Source: Nonomuraea muscovyensis | GTDB taxonomy: Bacteria; Actinomycetota; Actinomycetes; Streptosporangiales; Streptosporangiaceae | Direction of reading: 5' to 3' | Length of the DNA: 64,000 bases | NCBI RefSeq assembly: GCF_014207745.1 | Contig: NZ_JACHJB010000002.1 | Coordinates: forward strand, 930,001 to 994,000 | Shown here: piece after piece, positions 41,860 through 49,258 of the stretch | How the letters are laid out: each line of letters opens with the position of its first letter | How positions within the stretch are numbered: the stretch's first letter is position 1 | Position numbers and translations under genes: made by a program | Notes under the pieces: model-generated | What the model saw: the letters and a program-made list of their open reading frames with translations, nothing else | Databases searched by the model: none | Told to the model about the DNA's origin: nothing

Positions 41860-43568
41860 GACAGTCCTCTCAAGGTGTTCGTCTGGTCGCCGCTGTCGAC
41901 GACCACGTCGCCCGGCAGCATGTCGTCGAGGAAGCGCCGCCACAGCAGGCGCCGTTTCGGCTTCCCGCTGGAGGTACGCGCGATGGAGCCGCGCGGCGCG
42001 TTGACCACGACCACGCGGGCGCCCTGCGTTCTCTGCGCGAGCAGGGTCCGGCAGGTCTCGAGCCATTCGGGGGCGGCCTGCTCGAAGAGGGCGACGGCGG
42101 TGGGCGTGCCGTCGCGCACCCCGAGGAGCGCGGCGACCCGCAACGGGGGGACCCCGGCCACGCCGAGCGCGGCCTCCAGGTCCTCGGCGAAGATCGCGCG
42201 CCCGCGCACCTTCATGCTGTCTCCCAGCCTGCCGAGGACGTAGAGCCGGCCGTCCATGAGGAAGCCGGCGTCTCCGGTGTGGAGGGCGCCGCCGGCGAAG
42301 CTCGACGGTGCCCCCGCGCCTTCTCCGACCGGGGCGGCGGGGGCGTCGCGCGTGACGTATCCGGCGGCGACGCTGGGCCCGGTGACCACGATCTCGCCGA
42401 CCGCGCCCTCGGGCAACTCTCCCCCGTCGGGATCGTGGATGGCCACGTGGGCCCCGCCGAGTGGTCGGCCGCAGCCGATGAGCTGCTGGGCGTCCTCGCC
42501 GGGTGCCGCCAGTGCGACCTTGCGGCCCAGGGCCAGGCTGCCCGGCTCCACGGACAGGCTCGTCCACTCCTCCTCCAGGGCGAGCCCGGTGACCGCGAGC
42601 GTCGACTCGGCCAGCCCGTACGCCGGCAACACGGCGAGCCGGGTGAGCCCGCGTGGCCCGAGCAGCCCGTGGAAGCCCTCGAAGGCCACCGGGTCGAGCC
42701 GTTCGGCTCCCACGATGACCGTGCGCAGATGGCTGAAGTCCAGCCCCTCCACCTGCGCGGGCTTGACCCGCCGGGCGATGTAGGACAGCCCGAAGTTGGG
42801 CATGGCGGTCAGGCGGGCGCCGTGCGTGCCGAAACACTGCAGGTAGCGCAGCGGTGTGTGGATGAACTGCTCGGGTTTCATCAGCCAGATGTCGCTCTGG
42901 TTGACGACCGGGGTCAGCAGGCACCCGATCAGGCCCATGTCATGGTGGACGGGCAGCCATGACGCGGTGGGATCGTCGGGCGTCATCCGCAGCCAGCCGC
43001 GGATGGCGTCGATGTTGGCCTCGAGCGAGCCGTACGGCACGCGGATGCCGCGGGCCGCGCCGCTCGAGCCGGAGGTGAACTGGAGCAGCGCGAGCTCCGC
43101 CCGCGGGGCGCGGGCCCGCGGCTCGTCCGGGCCCGCCGCGAGCAGGCCCTCGACGCCGACCAGGCGCGGCGCCACGCCGCTCGTCCGTGCGATCGGCTGG
43201 AGCGTCTCGACCAGGTCCTCGTCGGCCACGACCAGGTGCGGCGCGGCGGAGCCCAGCAAACCCCTGACGTGGGCCGCGTACGCCTCCGGGTCCTGGAAGG
43301 TGAGCGGCGGGGCGACAGGCGACGGCACGCACCCGGCGACCATGGCGCCGAAGAGGGTTGCGACGAACCGGGGGCTCGACTGCTGCACGATGCTGACGAC
43401 GGACCCCCGCGGAACCGCCATCTCCGCCAGCCCGGCGGCGACGCGGAGGCTGAGCGAGGCGAGGTCGGCGTACGACCAGGACTCCCACGCGTCGTCGGCG
43501 GCCGCGAAGCGGATGCCCCTGCCGGTCGCCGGGTCCTCGAGCCAGGACAGCAGCGGACGCGGGCCCAT
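41856..43568 (-). CDS. Fatty-acyl-AMP ligase (FAAL)
   Basis: About 570 residues. The FAAL hallmark SWLPVHHDMGLIGCLLTPV, the P-loop LLQFTSGSSGAARGIRV, YGLAESTLAVTG and the ending ARTSSGKPKRRLLWRRF are all present. FAALs activate a fatty acid and pass it to a carrier protein rather than CoA. The 5' end is uncertain: ATG 43568 (MGPRPLLSWLEDP) fits homologues but has only a weak ribosome site; the open frame continues upstream through the inverted repeat at 43656. Coupled to the following ACP by ATGA. Confidence 0.88.
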   Translation of the reverse strand: MGPRPLLSWLEDPATGRGIRFAAADDAWESWSYADLASLSLRVAAGLAEMAVPRGSVVSIVQQSSPRFVATLFGAMVAGCVPSPVAPPLTFQDPEAYAAHVRGLLGSAAPHLVVADEDLVETLQPIARTSGVAPRLVGVEGLLAAGPDEPRARAPRAELALLQFTSGSSGAARGIRVPYGSLEANIDAIRGWLRMTPDDPTASWLPVHHDMGLIGCLLTPVVNQSDIWLMKPEQFIHTPLRYLQCFGTHGARLTAMPNFGLSYIARRVKPAQVEGLDFSHLRTVIVGAERLDPVAFEGFHGLLGPRGLTRLAVLPAYGLAESTLAVTGLALEEEWTSLSVEPGSLALGRKVALAAPGEDAQQLIGCGRPLGGAHVAIHDPDGGELPEGAVGEIVVTGPSVAAGYVTRDAPAAPVGEGAGAPSSFAGGALHTGDAGFLMDGRLYVLGRLGDSMKVRGRAIFAEDLEAALGVAGVPPLRVAALLGVRDGTPTAVALFEQAAPEWLETCRTLLAQRTQGARVVVVNAPRGSIARTSSGKPKRRLLWRRFLDDMLPGDVVVDSGDQTNTLRGLS

Positions 43569-43655
43569 CAACGGCCACCCGTCGGCCCGCAAACCCAAGA
43601 AGCTTTCATCGTCATTGCGCTCCAACTCGACGCCGATGTGGAAAGCATAGACGAG

Positions 43656-43683
43656 GATCTGGCTTTTCGAGAGATACCAGATC
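43656..43683. promoter_or_regulatory. Cluster motif site C: perfect inverted repeat
   Basis: GATCTGG (43656-43662) and CCAGATC (43677-43683) with a 14-bp centre. On the minus strand the right side reads GGTATCTCTCG, matching the GTATCTTTCG form of the shared motif. It lies in the gap between the divergent FAAL and flavin-monooxygenase genes. Confidence 0.55.
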
Positions 43684-43715
43684 ATAGAATCGCTACACAG
43701 TCTCAAGGAGGCACG

Positions 43716-44837
43716 GTGACAGAGACACTCGGCCGGATCCGGAGCATGTCGGCGACGCTGAAAGCCAGGGCCGCGGAGTTCGAGTCCGCCCGCCGCCTGC
43801 CCGATGACGTGATCAAGGATCTCACCGGCGCGGGCGCCATGCGGATGCTGGTGCCGGCGAAGCACGGCGGGCCCGCCATGCACCTGCCCGACGCGCTGGC
43901 CGTGATCGAGGAGCTGGCTCGGGCGGACGGGTCCGTCGGCTGGACGGTCGGGCAGGTCACGCTCGCCCAGCTGATCTTCTCGTCCTTCCCGGAGGCGGCG
44001 CGGGAGGAGATCTACGCCTCGGGCCCCGACACACTCGGCGCCGGGGCCGTCGCGCCCAAGGGCAGGGCGGCCGACGAGGACGGCCACTGGCGCGTCACGG
44101 GCCAGTGGCCGTTCGTCACGGGCTGCCCCCACGCCGCCTGGGTCTACCTGACCTGCGTCGTCGTGGACGGCCGCGCCGTGCGGACGGGACCCGGCGGGGC
44201 GCCGGTGACGCGCATGGTGGTCCTCCCGGCCGGCGAGCTCGAGATCGTCGACACCTGGCACGTCATGGGGCTCCGCGGCACGGCGAGCCATGACGTGCGC
44301 GTGTCCGGCGTCCGCTGCCCCGACGTGCGCAGCTCCGCCCTGTCCGGCGACGCCAACCGGTTCAGGGTGGCACAGGCCGGGCTGCTCATCTCGGCGGTCA
44401 ACGTCGGGCTGGCCCAGGGGGCGCTCGACGAGGTGATCGAGCTGGCCACCGACGGCAAGCGGCCCGCGTTCAGCAGGCGCAGGCTGGCCGAGTCGCCGCT
44501 GTTCCAGGACCGGCTCGGGGAGGCGCAGATGACCTGCGCCGCCGCGCGGGCGCTGCTGCGCGAGGAGGCCGGGGCGGTCGCCGCCGCGGGGACGCCGGGG
44601 CCGCTCGAACGGTCCAGGCTGCGCGCCACGTCGGCACGGGTCGCCTCGCTGACCGCCTCGGTGGTCGACACGGCGCACGCCCTCGCCGGCGGGTCGGCCG
44701 TCTACGAGAGCTCGCCGTTGCAGCGCCGGCTGCGCGACATGCGCACCTCGACCCAGCACTTCGTGAACGGCCGAGACTACTACGGAGTCCTCGGCGCGCT
44801 GCTCGTGGGCGCGGAGGTGGACCCGGCGCTGCCGTAG
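43716..44837 (+). CDS. Acyl-CoA dehydrogenase-fold flavin monooxygenase (HsaA/DszC-like)
   Basis: 373 residues with the acyl-CoA dehydrogenase fold: N-terminal helices (SARRLPDDVIKDLTGAGAMR), a beta domain (GHWRVTGQWPFVTGCPHAAW, VMGLRGTASHDVRV) and a C-terminal helical bundle. The catalytic Glu of true dehydrogenases is not evident, and the layout matches group D flavin-dependent hydroxylases such as HsaA and HpaB-type enzymes, which need reduced FMN from a separate reductase. No flavin reductase gene is seen in the window. GTG start with AAGGAGG four bases upstream. Confidence 0.82.
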   Translation: MTETLGRIRSMSATLKARAAEFESARRLPDDVIKDLTGAGAMRMLVPAKHGGPAMHLPDALAVIEELARADGSVGWTVGQVTLAQLIFSSFPEAAREEIYASGPDTLGAGAVAPKGRAADEDGHWRVTGQWPFVTGCPHAAWVYLTCVVVDGRAVRTGPGGAPVTRMVVLPAGELEIVDTWHVMGLRGTASHDVRVSGVRCPDVRSSALSGDANRFRVAQAGLLISAVNVGLAQGALDEVIELATDGKRPAFSRRRLAESPLFQDRLGEAQMTCAAARALLREEAGAVAAAGTPGPLERSRLRATSARVASLTASVVDTAHALAGGSAVYESSPLQRRLRDMRTSTQHFVNGRDYYGVLGALLVGAEVDPALP

Positions 44838-44887
44838 CGGTCCGCTCCCCCACCGCGCCCTGGCCGTGCCCCGCGGCGTAGGCGCCG

Positions 44888-46237
44888 TCAGGGCACCTCG
44901 CAGCGGGAGCGGCCCGCGCCGAAGTAGCGTTCGCGCAGCGTGCGCTCCTCCGCCGCGTAGGAGGTGCGGAACAGTCCGCGCCGCTGGAGCTCCGGCACCA
45001 GCAGGTCGCAGATGTCGTCAACCCCCGCGGACGGCGGGCACGGGATGAGGTTGAAGCCGTCCACCCCGGCCACCTCCAGCCACTCCTCCATGCGGTCGGC
45101 CACCTCGGACGGCGTGCCGTACAGGGTGACGGGCGCCTCCCGGCGGGGCCGGCGCGGCCGGGAGACGAGATAGCGGACATCGCCGACGGTCCAGGTGCGC
45201 TCGGGGCCGAGCCGGCGCAGGAAGCCGACGAAGGACTTGCTGCCCTCGGCCGCGATCTCGGCCACCGGCGTGTCATCCGGGCAGGCGGCCAGGTCGACGT
45301 CCATCCACCCGCACCACTTGGCCAGCTGGCCCTCGCCGCTCCACAGTTCGTTGTAGAGCCGCGCCTTCTCCTTGGCCTCGGCTCTGGTGGCGCCGACCAT
45401 GACCATGCCGCCCTGCAGCACCTTCACGGCGGCCGGGTCGCGGCCGGCCGCGGCCACCTGTTCGCGCAGGCCGGAGACCTGGGGCGCGCCGGCCGCCGGA
45501 TCCGACATGGTCAGGAACACCACCTCGGCGTGCCTGGCCGCGAACGCGGTGCCCCGCGGTGAGGCGCCCGCCTGGTAGAGGACGGGCGTGCGCTGCGGGG
45601 ACGGCTCGCACTGGTGCGGCCCGCGCACCTCGAACCACTCCCCCTTGTGGTCGATCTGGTGGACCTTGTCCGGGTCGGTGAACATGTCGGCGTCGGCGTC
45701 GAGCACCACGGCGCCGTCCTCCCAGCTGCGTTCCCACAGCGCTCGGACCACGGCGACGTACTCGTCCGCGCGGTCGTAACGGACGTCGTGGTCCAGGTAC
45801 TCGCCGAGCCCGTTGGCGGTGGCCGAGCGCAGATAGGAGGTGACGATGTTCCACGCCACCCGCCCGCCGGTGAGGTGGTCGAGCGAGGTGAACAGCCGGG
45901 CGCACTCGTAGGGCTGGTGGTAGGTCGTGGAGTAGGTGACGGCGAAGCCCAGGTTCTCGGTCGCCGCGGCCAGCGCCGGCAGCAGCAGCGCCGGGTCGAT
46001 CGAGGGGATCTGCACGGCGTGCCGTACGGCGGGCCGCCAGGAGCCCTGGTAGACGTCGTAGACGCCGTGCACGTCGGCGAAGAACAGCGCGTCGATGCAG
46101 GCCGCCTCCAGCCGCCTGGCGATGTCCGTCCAGTGCGAAAGGGACCGGTAGCCGGTGGCCGTCCGGTCGCCGGGATATCGCCACAGGCCCTTGAACTGGG
46201 GAGAAGGCGAGCACTGGGTGAAGACGTTGAGGTGCAT
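44888..46237 (-). CDS. LLM-class flavin monooxygenase (NtaA/DszA-like)
   Basis: 449 residues of the bacterial luciferase-like fold, nitrilotriacetate/dibenzothiophene-sulfone monooxygenase branch. Typical stretches: RSLSHWTDIARRLEAACIDA, FADVHGVYDVYQGSW, LDHLTGGRVAWNIVTSYL, RTPVLYQAGASPRGTAFAA and the C-terminal VDGFNLIPCPPSAGVDDI. It uses reduced FMN and oxygen for C-S, C-N or Baeyer-Villiger type oxidation. The start ATG has GGAGG nine bases upstream. Transcribed alone, divergent from the methyltransferase operon at 46345. Confidence 0.88.
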   Translation of the reverse strand: MHLNVFTQCSPSPQFKGLWRYPGDRTATGYRSLSHWTDIARRLEAACIDALFFADVHGVYDVYQGSWRPAVRHAVQIPSIDPALLLPALAAATENLGFAVTYSTTYHQPYECARLFTSLDHLTGGRVAWNIVTSYLRSATANGLGEYLDHDVRYDRADEYVAVVRALWERSWEDGAVVLDADADMFTDPDKVHQIDHKGEWFEVRGPHQCEPSPQRTPVLYQAGASPRGTAFAARHAEVVFLTMSDPAAGAPQVSGLREQVAAAGRDPAAVKVLQGGMVMVGATRAEAKEKARLYNELWSGEGQLAKWCGWMDVDLAACPDDTPVAEIAAEGSKSFVGFLRRLGPERTWTVGDVRYLVSRPRRPRREAPVTLYGTPSEVADRMEEWLEVAGVDGFNLIPCPPSAGVDDICDLLVPELQRRGLFRTSYAAEERTLRERYFGAGRSRCEVP

Positions 46238-46260
46238 GTCGGCCGTCCTCCGGGATGAGA

Positions 46261-46335
46261 ATCTCGTATCTTTCGACGCTAGCGCGCAAACCCGAGATAT
46301 CACACCTCTTGCCTCTTCTTGTATCTGGTCAATAC
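46261..46335. promoter_or_regulatory. Cluster motif sites D (two copies) in a divergent gap
   Basis: CTCGTATCTTTCG at 46263-46275 and CTTGTATCTGGTC at 46318-46330, the latter followed by AATAC as in site A. ATCTCG (46261) and CGAGAT (46293) also form an inverted repeat. The gap separates the LLM monooxygenase from the four-gene operon starting at 46345. Confidence 0.6.
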
Positions 46336-46344
46336 GCTGAGGCA

Positions 46345-47364
46345 ATGCGCACACGGATCGACATCGCGTCGTACGTGCGGTTGACCGAGCTCGCCGACTA
46401 CATCGTGCCGTTCGCGTTACGGGTGGTGTGCGACCTGGGCGTCGCCGACCACCTCGTCGACGGGCCGCTCTCCGTCGACCGGCTCGCCGAGTCGACGGGG
46501 TCCCACGCGCCGTCGCTGCGGCGCGTCATGCGGGCGCTGGCCTGCAGGGGCATCTTCACCGAGGTGAGCGAGGACCGCTTCGCGCTGACGCCGCTGGCCG
46601 AGCCGCTGCGCAGCGACCACCCCCTGTCCCTGCGTGAGGCGTACCCGCTGCTGCCCGGCGACGTGAAGGCGTGGGCCCATTTCGACCACAGCGTCAGGAC
46701 GGGCGAGCCGGCCTTCGATCAGGCGCACGGGCAGAGCTACTGGGACTACCTGGCGCAGCGCCCCGACGAGCTGCGCGCCTTCAACGCCTCCCAGCAGGCG
46801 GCCACCAGGCTGGAGCTGCGCACCCTGCTGCCGGCCTACGACTGGGGGTCGCTGGAGACGGTGGTGGACGTGGGCGGAGGCAACGGGGCGTTCCTGGCCG
46901 GGCTGCTGGCCAAGTTCCCGCGCCTGCACGGCACGCTGCTCGACCAGCCGGACATGGCGGCGCAGGCCCACGAGGTGCTCGCAGCGGCCGAGGTCGCCGG
47001 CCGCTGCGAGGTCGTCGGCGGCAGCTTCTTCGACGAGGTGCCGCCGGGCGCCGACGCGTACCTGCTCAAGCGGATCCTCTACGGCTGGGACGACGAGCGC
47101 GCGGTGCAGCTGCTGCGCACGGTCGCGGCCGCCATGAAGCCGCGCAGCAGGCTCCTGGTCCTGGAGCCGGTGCGCAAGCCGGGCAACGAGTTCGACGTGG
47201 GCAAGACCTACGACCTGCTGCTGTTCGCGATGGCGGGGGGCCGGGTGCGCGGCGCCGACGAGATCGGCGCGCTGTGCGCCCGAGCCGGGCTCCGGGTCGA
47301 ACGCGTGGTGGACACGATGATGCTGCCGATCGTTGAGGTAAGGACAGAGGAGACGCAGGGATGA
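46345..47364 (+). CDS. O-methyltransferase family protein (acetylserotonin OMT type), Tyr at catalytic His
   Basis: 339 residues. N-terminal winged-helix dimerisation domain (LADYIVPFALRVVCDLGVAD), SAM loop ETVVDVGGGNGAFLAGLL about 170-187, and the catalytic region LLKRILYGWDDERA, where Tyr246 stands in place of the usual His of LHDWDD. The SAM site looks intact, so it may methylate without a His base or do other chemistry as RdmB-like members do. Codon 25 is a TTA leucine codon. First gene of an operon with a P450, the phosphopantetheinyl transferase and a molybdo-oxidase; only a very close GAGG precedes the ATG. Confidence 0.85.
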   Translation: MRTRIDIASYVRLTELADYIVPFALRVVCDLGVADHLVDGPLSVDRLAESTGSHAPSLRRVMRALACRGIFTEVSEDRFALTPLAEPLRSDHPLSLREAYPLLPGDVKAWAHFDHSVRTGEPAFDQAHGQSYWDYLAQRPDELRAFNASQQAATRLELRTLLPAYDWGSLETVVDVGGGNGAFLAGLLAKFPRLHGTLLDQPDMAAQAHEVLAAAEVAGRCEVVGGSFFDEVPPGADAYLLKRILYGWDDERAVQLLRTVAAAMKPRSRLLVLEPVRKPGNEFDVGKTYDLLLFAMAGGRVRGADEIGALCARAGLRVERVVDTMMLPIVEVRTEETQG

Positions 47365-48623
47365 CCAGAGCTACCTCCACGGCTTTGAGCAGCAATCCCA
47401 CGAAGCTGGCCATGGAGATCGTGTTCAAGGCGCCCAACGCGGTGACCGACCCCTATCCGTACTACCGCAGGCTGCGCGAGCTCGCCCCGCGGTGCCGGCT
47501 CACCTTCGACCAGGGCGTCGCCCTGATGCTGACCTCGTACGACGACTGCCATTTCGCGCTGACCAGCCCGCACATGACGCACGGCGAGCAGCGGCCGCGG
47601 CTGGGCGATCACCGGGGCCAGGGCAAGCCGCGCACGATGATGTACATGGACGGCGAGCCGCACGCCCGGCAGCGCGGCCTGGTCGCCAAGGCGCTGACGC
47701 CGCGCCGGGTCGGCGCGCTCAAGGACAGCGTGGCCGCCCTGGTCGACGAGCTGCTCGACGGGCTGGAGAAGCGGATCGGGCCGGGCGGCGGCGAGGTGGA
47801 GCTGGTCGACGCCTTCACCTTCCGGCTGCCGGTCGCCGTCATCGGCAGGCTGGTGGGCGTGCCCGACACCGACTGGGAGATGCTGCGCACGCTCACCAGG
47901 CGGGCCTCCGCCTCGCTGGAGATGCTGGCCCCTCCGGACGTGCTGCGCGCCTCCGACGAGGCGTTGCAGGAGATGGAGGACTACTTCGGCGACCTGCTGC
48001 GCAAGCGCCAGGCCGAGCCGCGCGACGATCTGATGTCCGCGCTGGCCCACGTCGAGGAGAACGGCGAGAGGCTGGCCGCGAGCGAGATCACCGCGGTCAC
48101 CGTGCTGCTGTTCGGGGCGGGCTTCCAGACCGCCACCGATGCCATCGGCAACGGCGTGACCGCGCTGGCCGCCAACCCTGACCAGGAGCGGCGGCTGCGC
48201 GAGCACCCCGAGTTGCTCAAGTCGGCGACGGAGGAGCTGCTGCGCTACGAGAACCCGCCGCACCTGCTCGGCAGGTACGTCCACGACGACACCGTGTGGC
48301 CCGACGGCACCGAGCTGAAAGCGGGCCAGCACCTGCTCATCATGCTGGGCGCGGCCAACCGCGACCCGGCCAGGTTCGACGACCCGGAGCGGCTCGACCT
48401 GGGCCGCTTCGCCGTGCCGGAACCGCCGGCCCAGACGCTGTCCTTCGCCTGGGGCCCGCACCACTGCCTGGGCATCCACCTGGCCAGGATGGAGCTGCAG
48501 CTCGCCTACCAGGGGTTGCTGAGCAGGTTCAGCAAGATCGAGGTGCTGGACGAGGAGCTCAAGTGGCGGGAGAGCAACTTCCGGGGGTTGCACGAGCTGA
48601 ACGTCCGACTCACTCCGGCCTGA
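47361..48623 (+). CDS. Cytochrome P450 (2)
   Basis: 420 residues. The heme loop is LSFAWGPHHCLGIHL, E-x-x-R is EELLRYENP, and the I-helix reads LFGAGFQTATDAIG, with Gln where most P450s have an acidic residue before the Thr. The K-rich linker GGEVELVDAFTFRLP is normal. The ATG overlaps the methyltransferase stop, suggesting that hydroxylation and the methyltransferase step are linked. Substrate unknown. Confidence 0.9.
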   Translation: MTRATSTALSSNPTKLAMEIVFKAPNAVTDPYPYYRRLRELAPRCRLTFDQGVALMLTSYDDCHFALTSPHMTHGEQRPRLGDHRGQGKPRTMMYMDGEPHARQRGLVAKALTPRRVGALKDSVAALVDELLDGLEKRIGPGGGEVELVDAFTFRLPVAVIGRLVGVPDTDWEMLRTLTRRASASLEMLAPPDVLRASDEALQEMEDYFGDLLRKRQAEPRDDLMSALAHVEENGERLAASEITAVTVLLFGAGFQTATDAIGNGVTALAANPDQERRLREHPELLKSATEELLRYENPPHLLGRYVHDDTVWPDGTELKAGQHLLIMLGAANRDPARFDDPERLDLGRFAVPEPPAQTLSFAWGPHHCLGIHLARMELQLAYQGLLSRFSKIEVLDEELKWRESNFRGLHELNVRLTPA

Positions 48624-49258
48624 TGCCTGACCTGCTGCCGGTCGGCGTGAGCGTCCGCGACCTCGTGGGCGAGCCGGCCGGCGGCCCGCTGCTGCCGGAG
48701 GAACGCGCGGCGCTCGGCCCGGTGAGCGAGCAGCGCCGCCGGGAGTTCGCCGCCGCCCGCCGCTGCGCCCGCGAGGCGGTGCGCGCCCTCGGCCTGGTCC
48801 CCGGGCCGCTGCCGCCGGGGCCGGACCGCGCGCCGGTCTGGCCCGGCGGGCTGGTGGGCAGCCTCACGCACTGCCGCGGCTACACGGCGGCGGCGGTGGC
48901 GCCGCGCAGCGGCTTCCGGACCGTGGGCATCGACGCCGAGCCGTGCCGCCCGTTGCCGCGCGGCGTGCTGGCCAAGGTCGCCGACGCGCGGGAGCGGGCT
49001 CACCTGGCGTCCCTGCCGCCGGGCGTCCCCTGGGACACCGTGCTGTTCTCCGCCAAGGAGAGCGTCTACAAGGCCTGGCACCCCCTGGCCCGCACGTGGC
49101 TGGGCTTCGCCGACGCCGCACTGGTCATCGACCCGGCCGCGGGGGCCTTCACCGCGACCATCGGCGTCGGCGGTCCCGTCACCGGTTTCACGGGCCGCTT
49201 CGCCGTGCGCGGCGGGCTCGTTCTCACCGCGATCGCCCTGGAGGAACCATGCGCCTAG
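48623..49258 (+). CDS. 4'-phosphopantetheinyl transferase (Sfp/EntD type)
   Basis: 211 residues. Motifs: RRCAREAVRALGL, GSLTHCRGYTAAAVAP, VGIDAEPCRPLP with the Mg-binding Asp/Glu, and FSAKESVYKAWHPL. It attaches phosphopantetheine to the serine of the cluster's carrier proteins (33 kb and 41.6 kb). The ATG overlaps the P450 stop (TGATG), and its own end overlaps the next gene by 10 bp. Confidence 0.92.
   Translation: MPDLLPVGVSVRDLVGEPAGGPLLPEERAALGPVSEQRRREFAAARRCAREAVRALGLVPGPLPPGPDRAPVWPGGLVGSLTHCRGYTAAAVAPRSGFRTVGIDAEPCRPLPRGVLAKVADARERAHLASLPPGVPWDTVLFSAKESVYKAWHPLARTWLGFADAALVIDPAAGAFTATIGVGGPVTGFTGRFAVRGGLVLTAIALEEPCA

Noticed and set aside
43569..43687. Upstream extension of the FAAL frame starting MIWYLSK
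   Set aside because: It would translate the inverted-repeat operator, and its sequence does not resemble the start of FAAL proteins; ATG 43568 matches them better.
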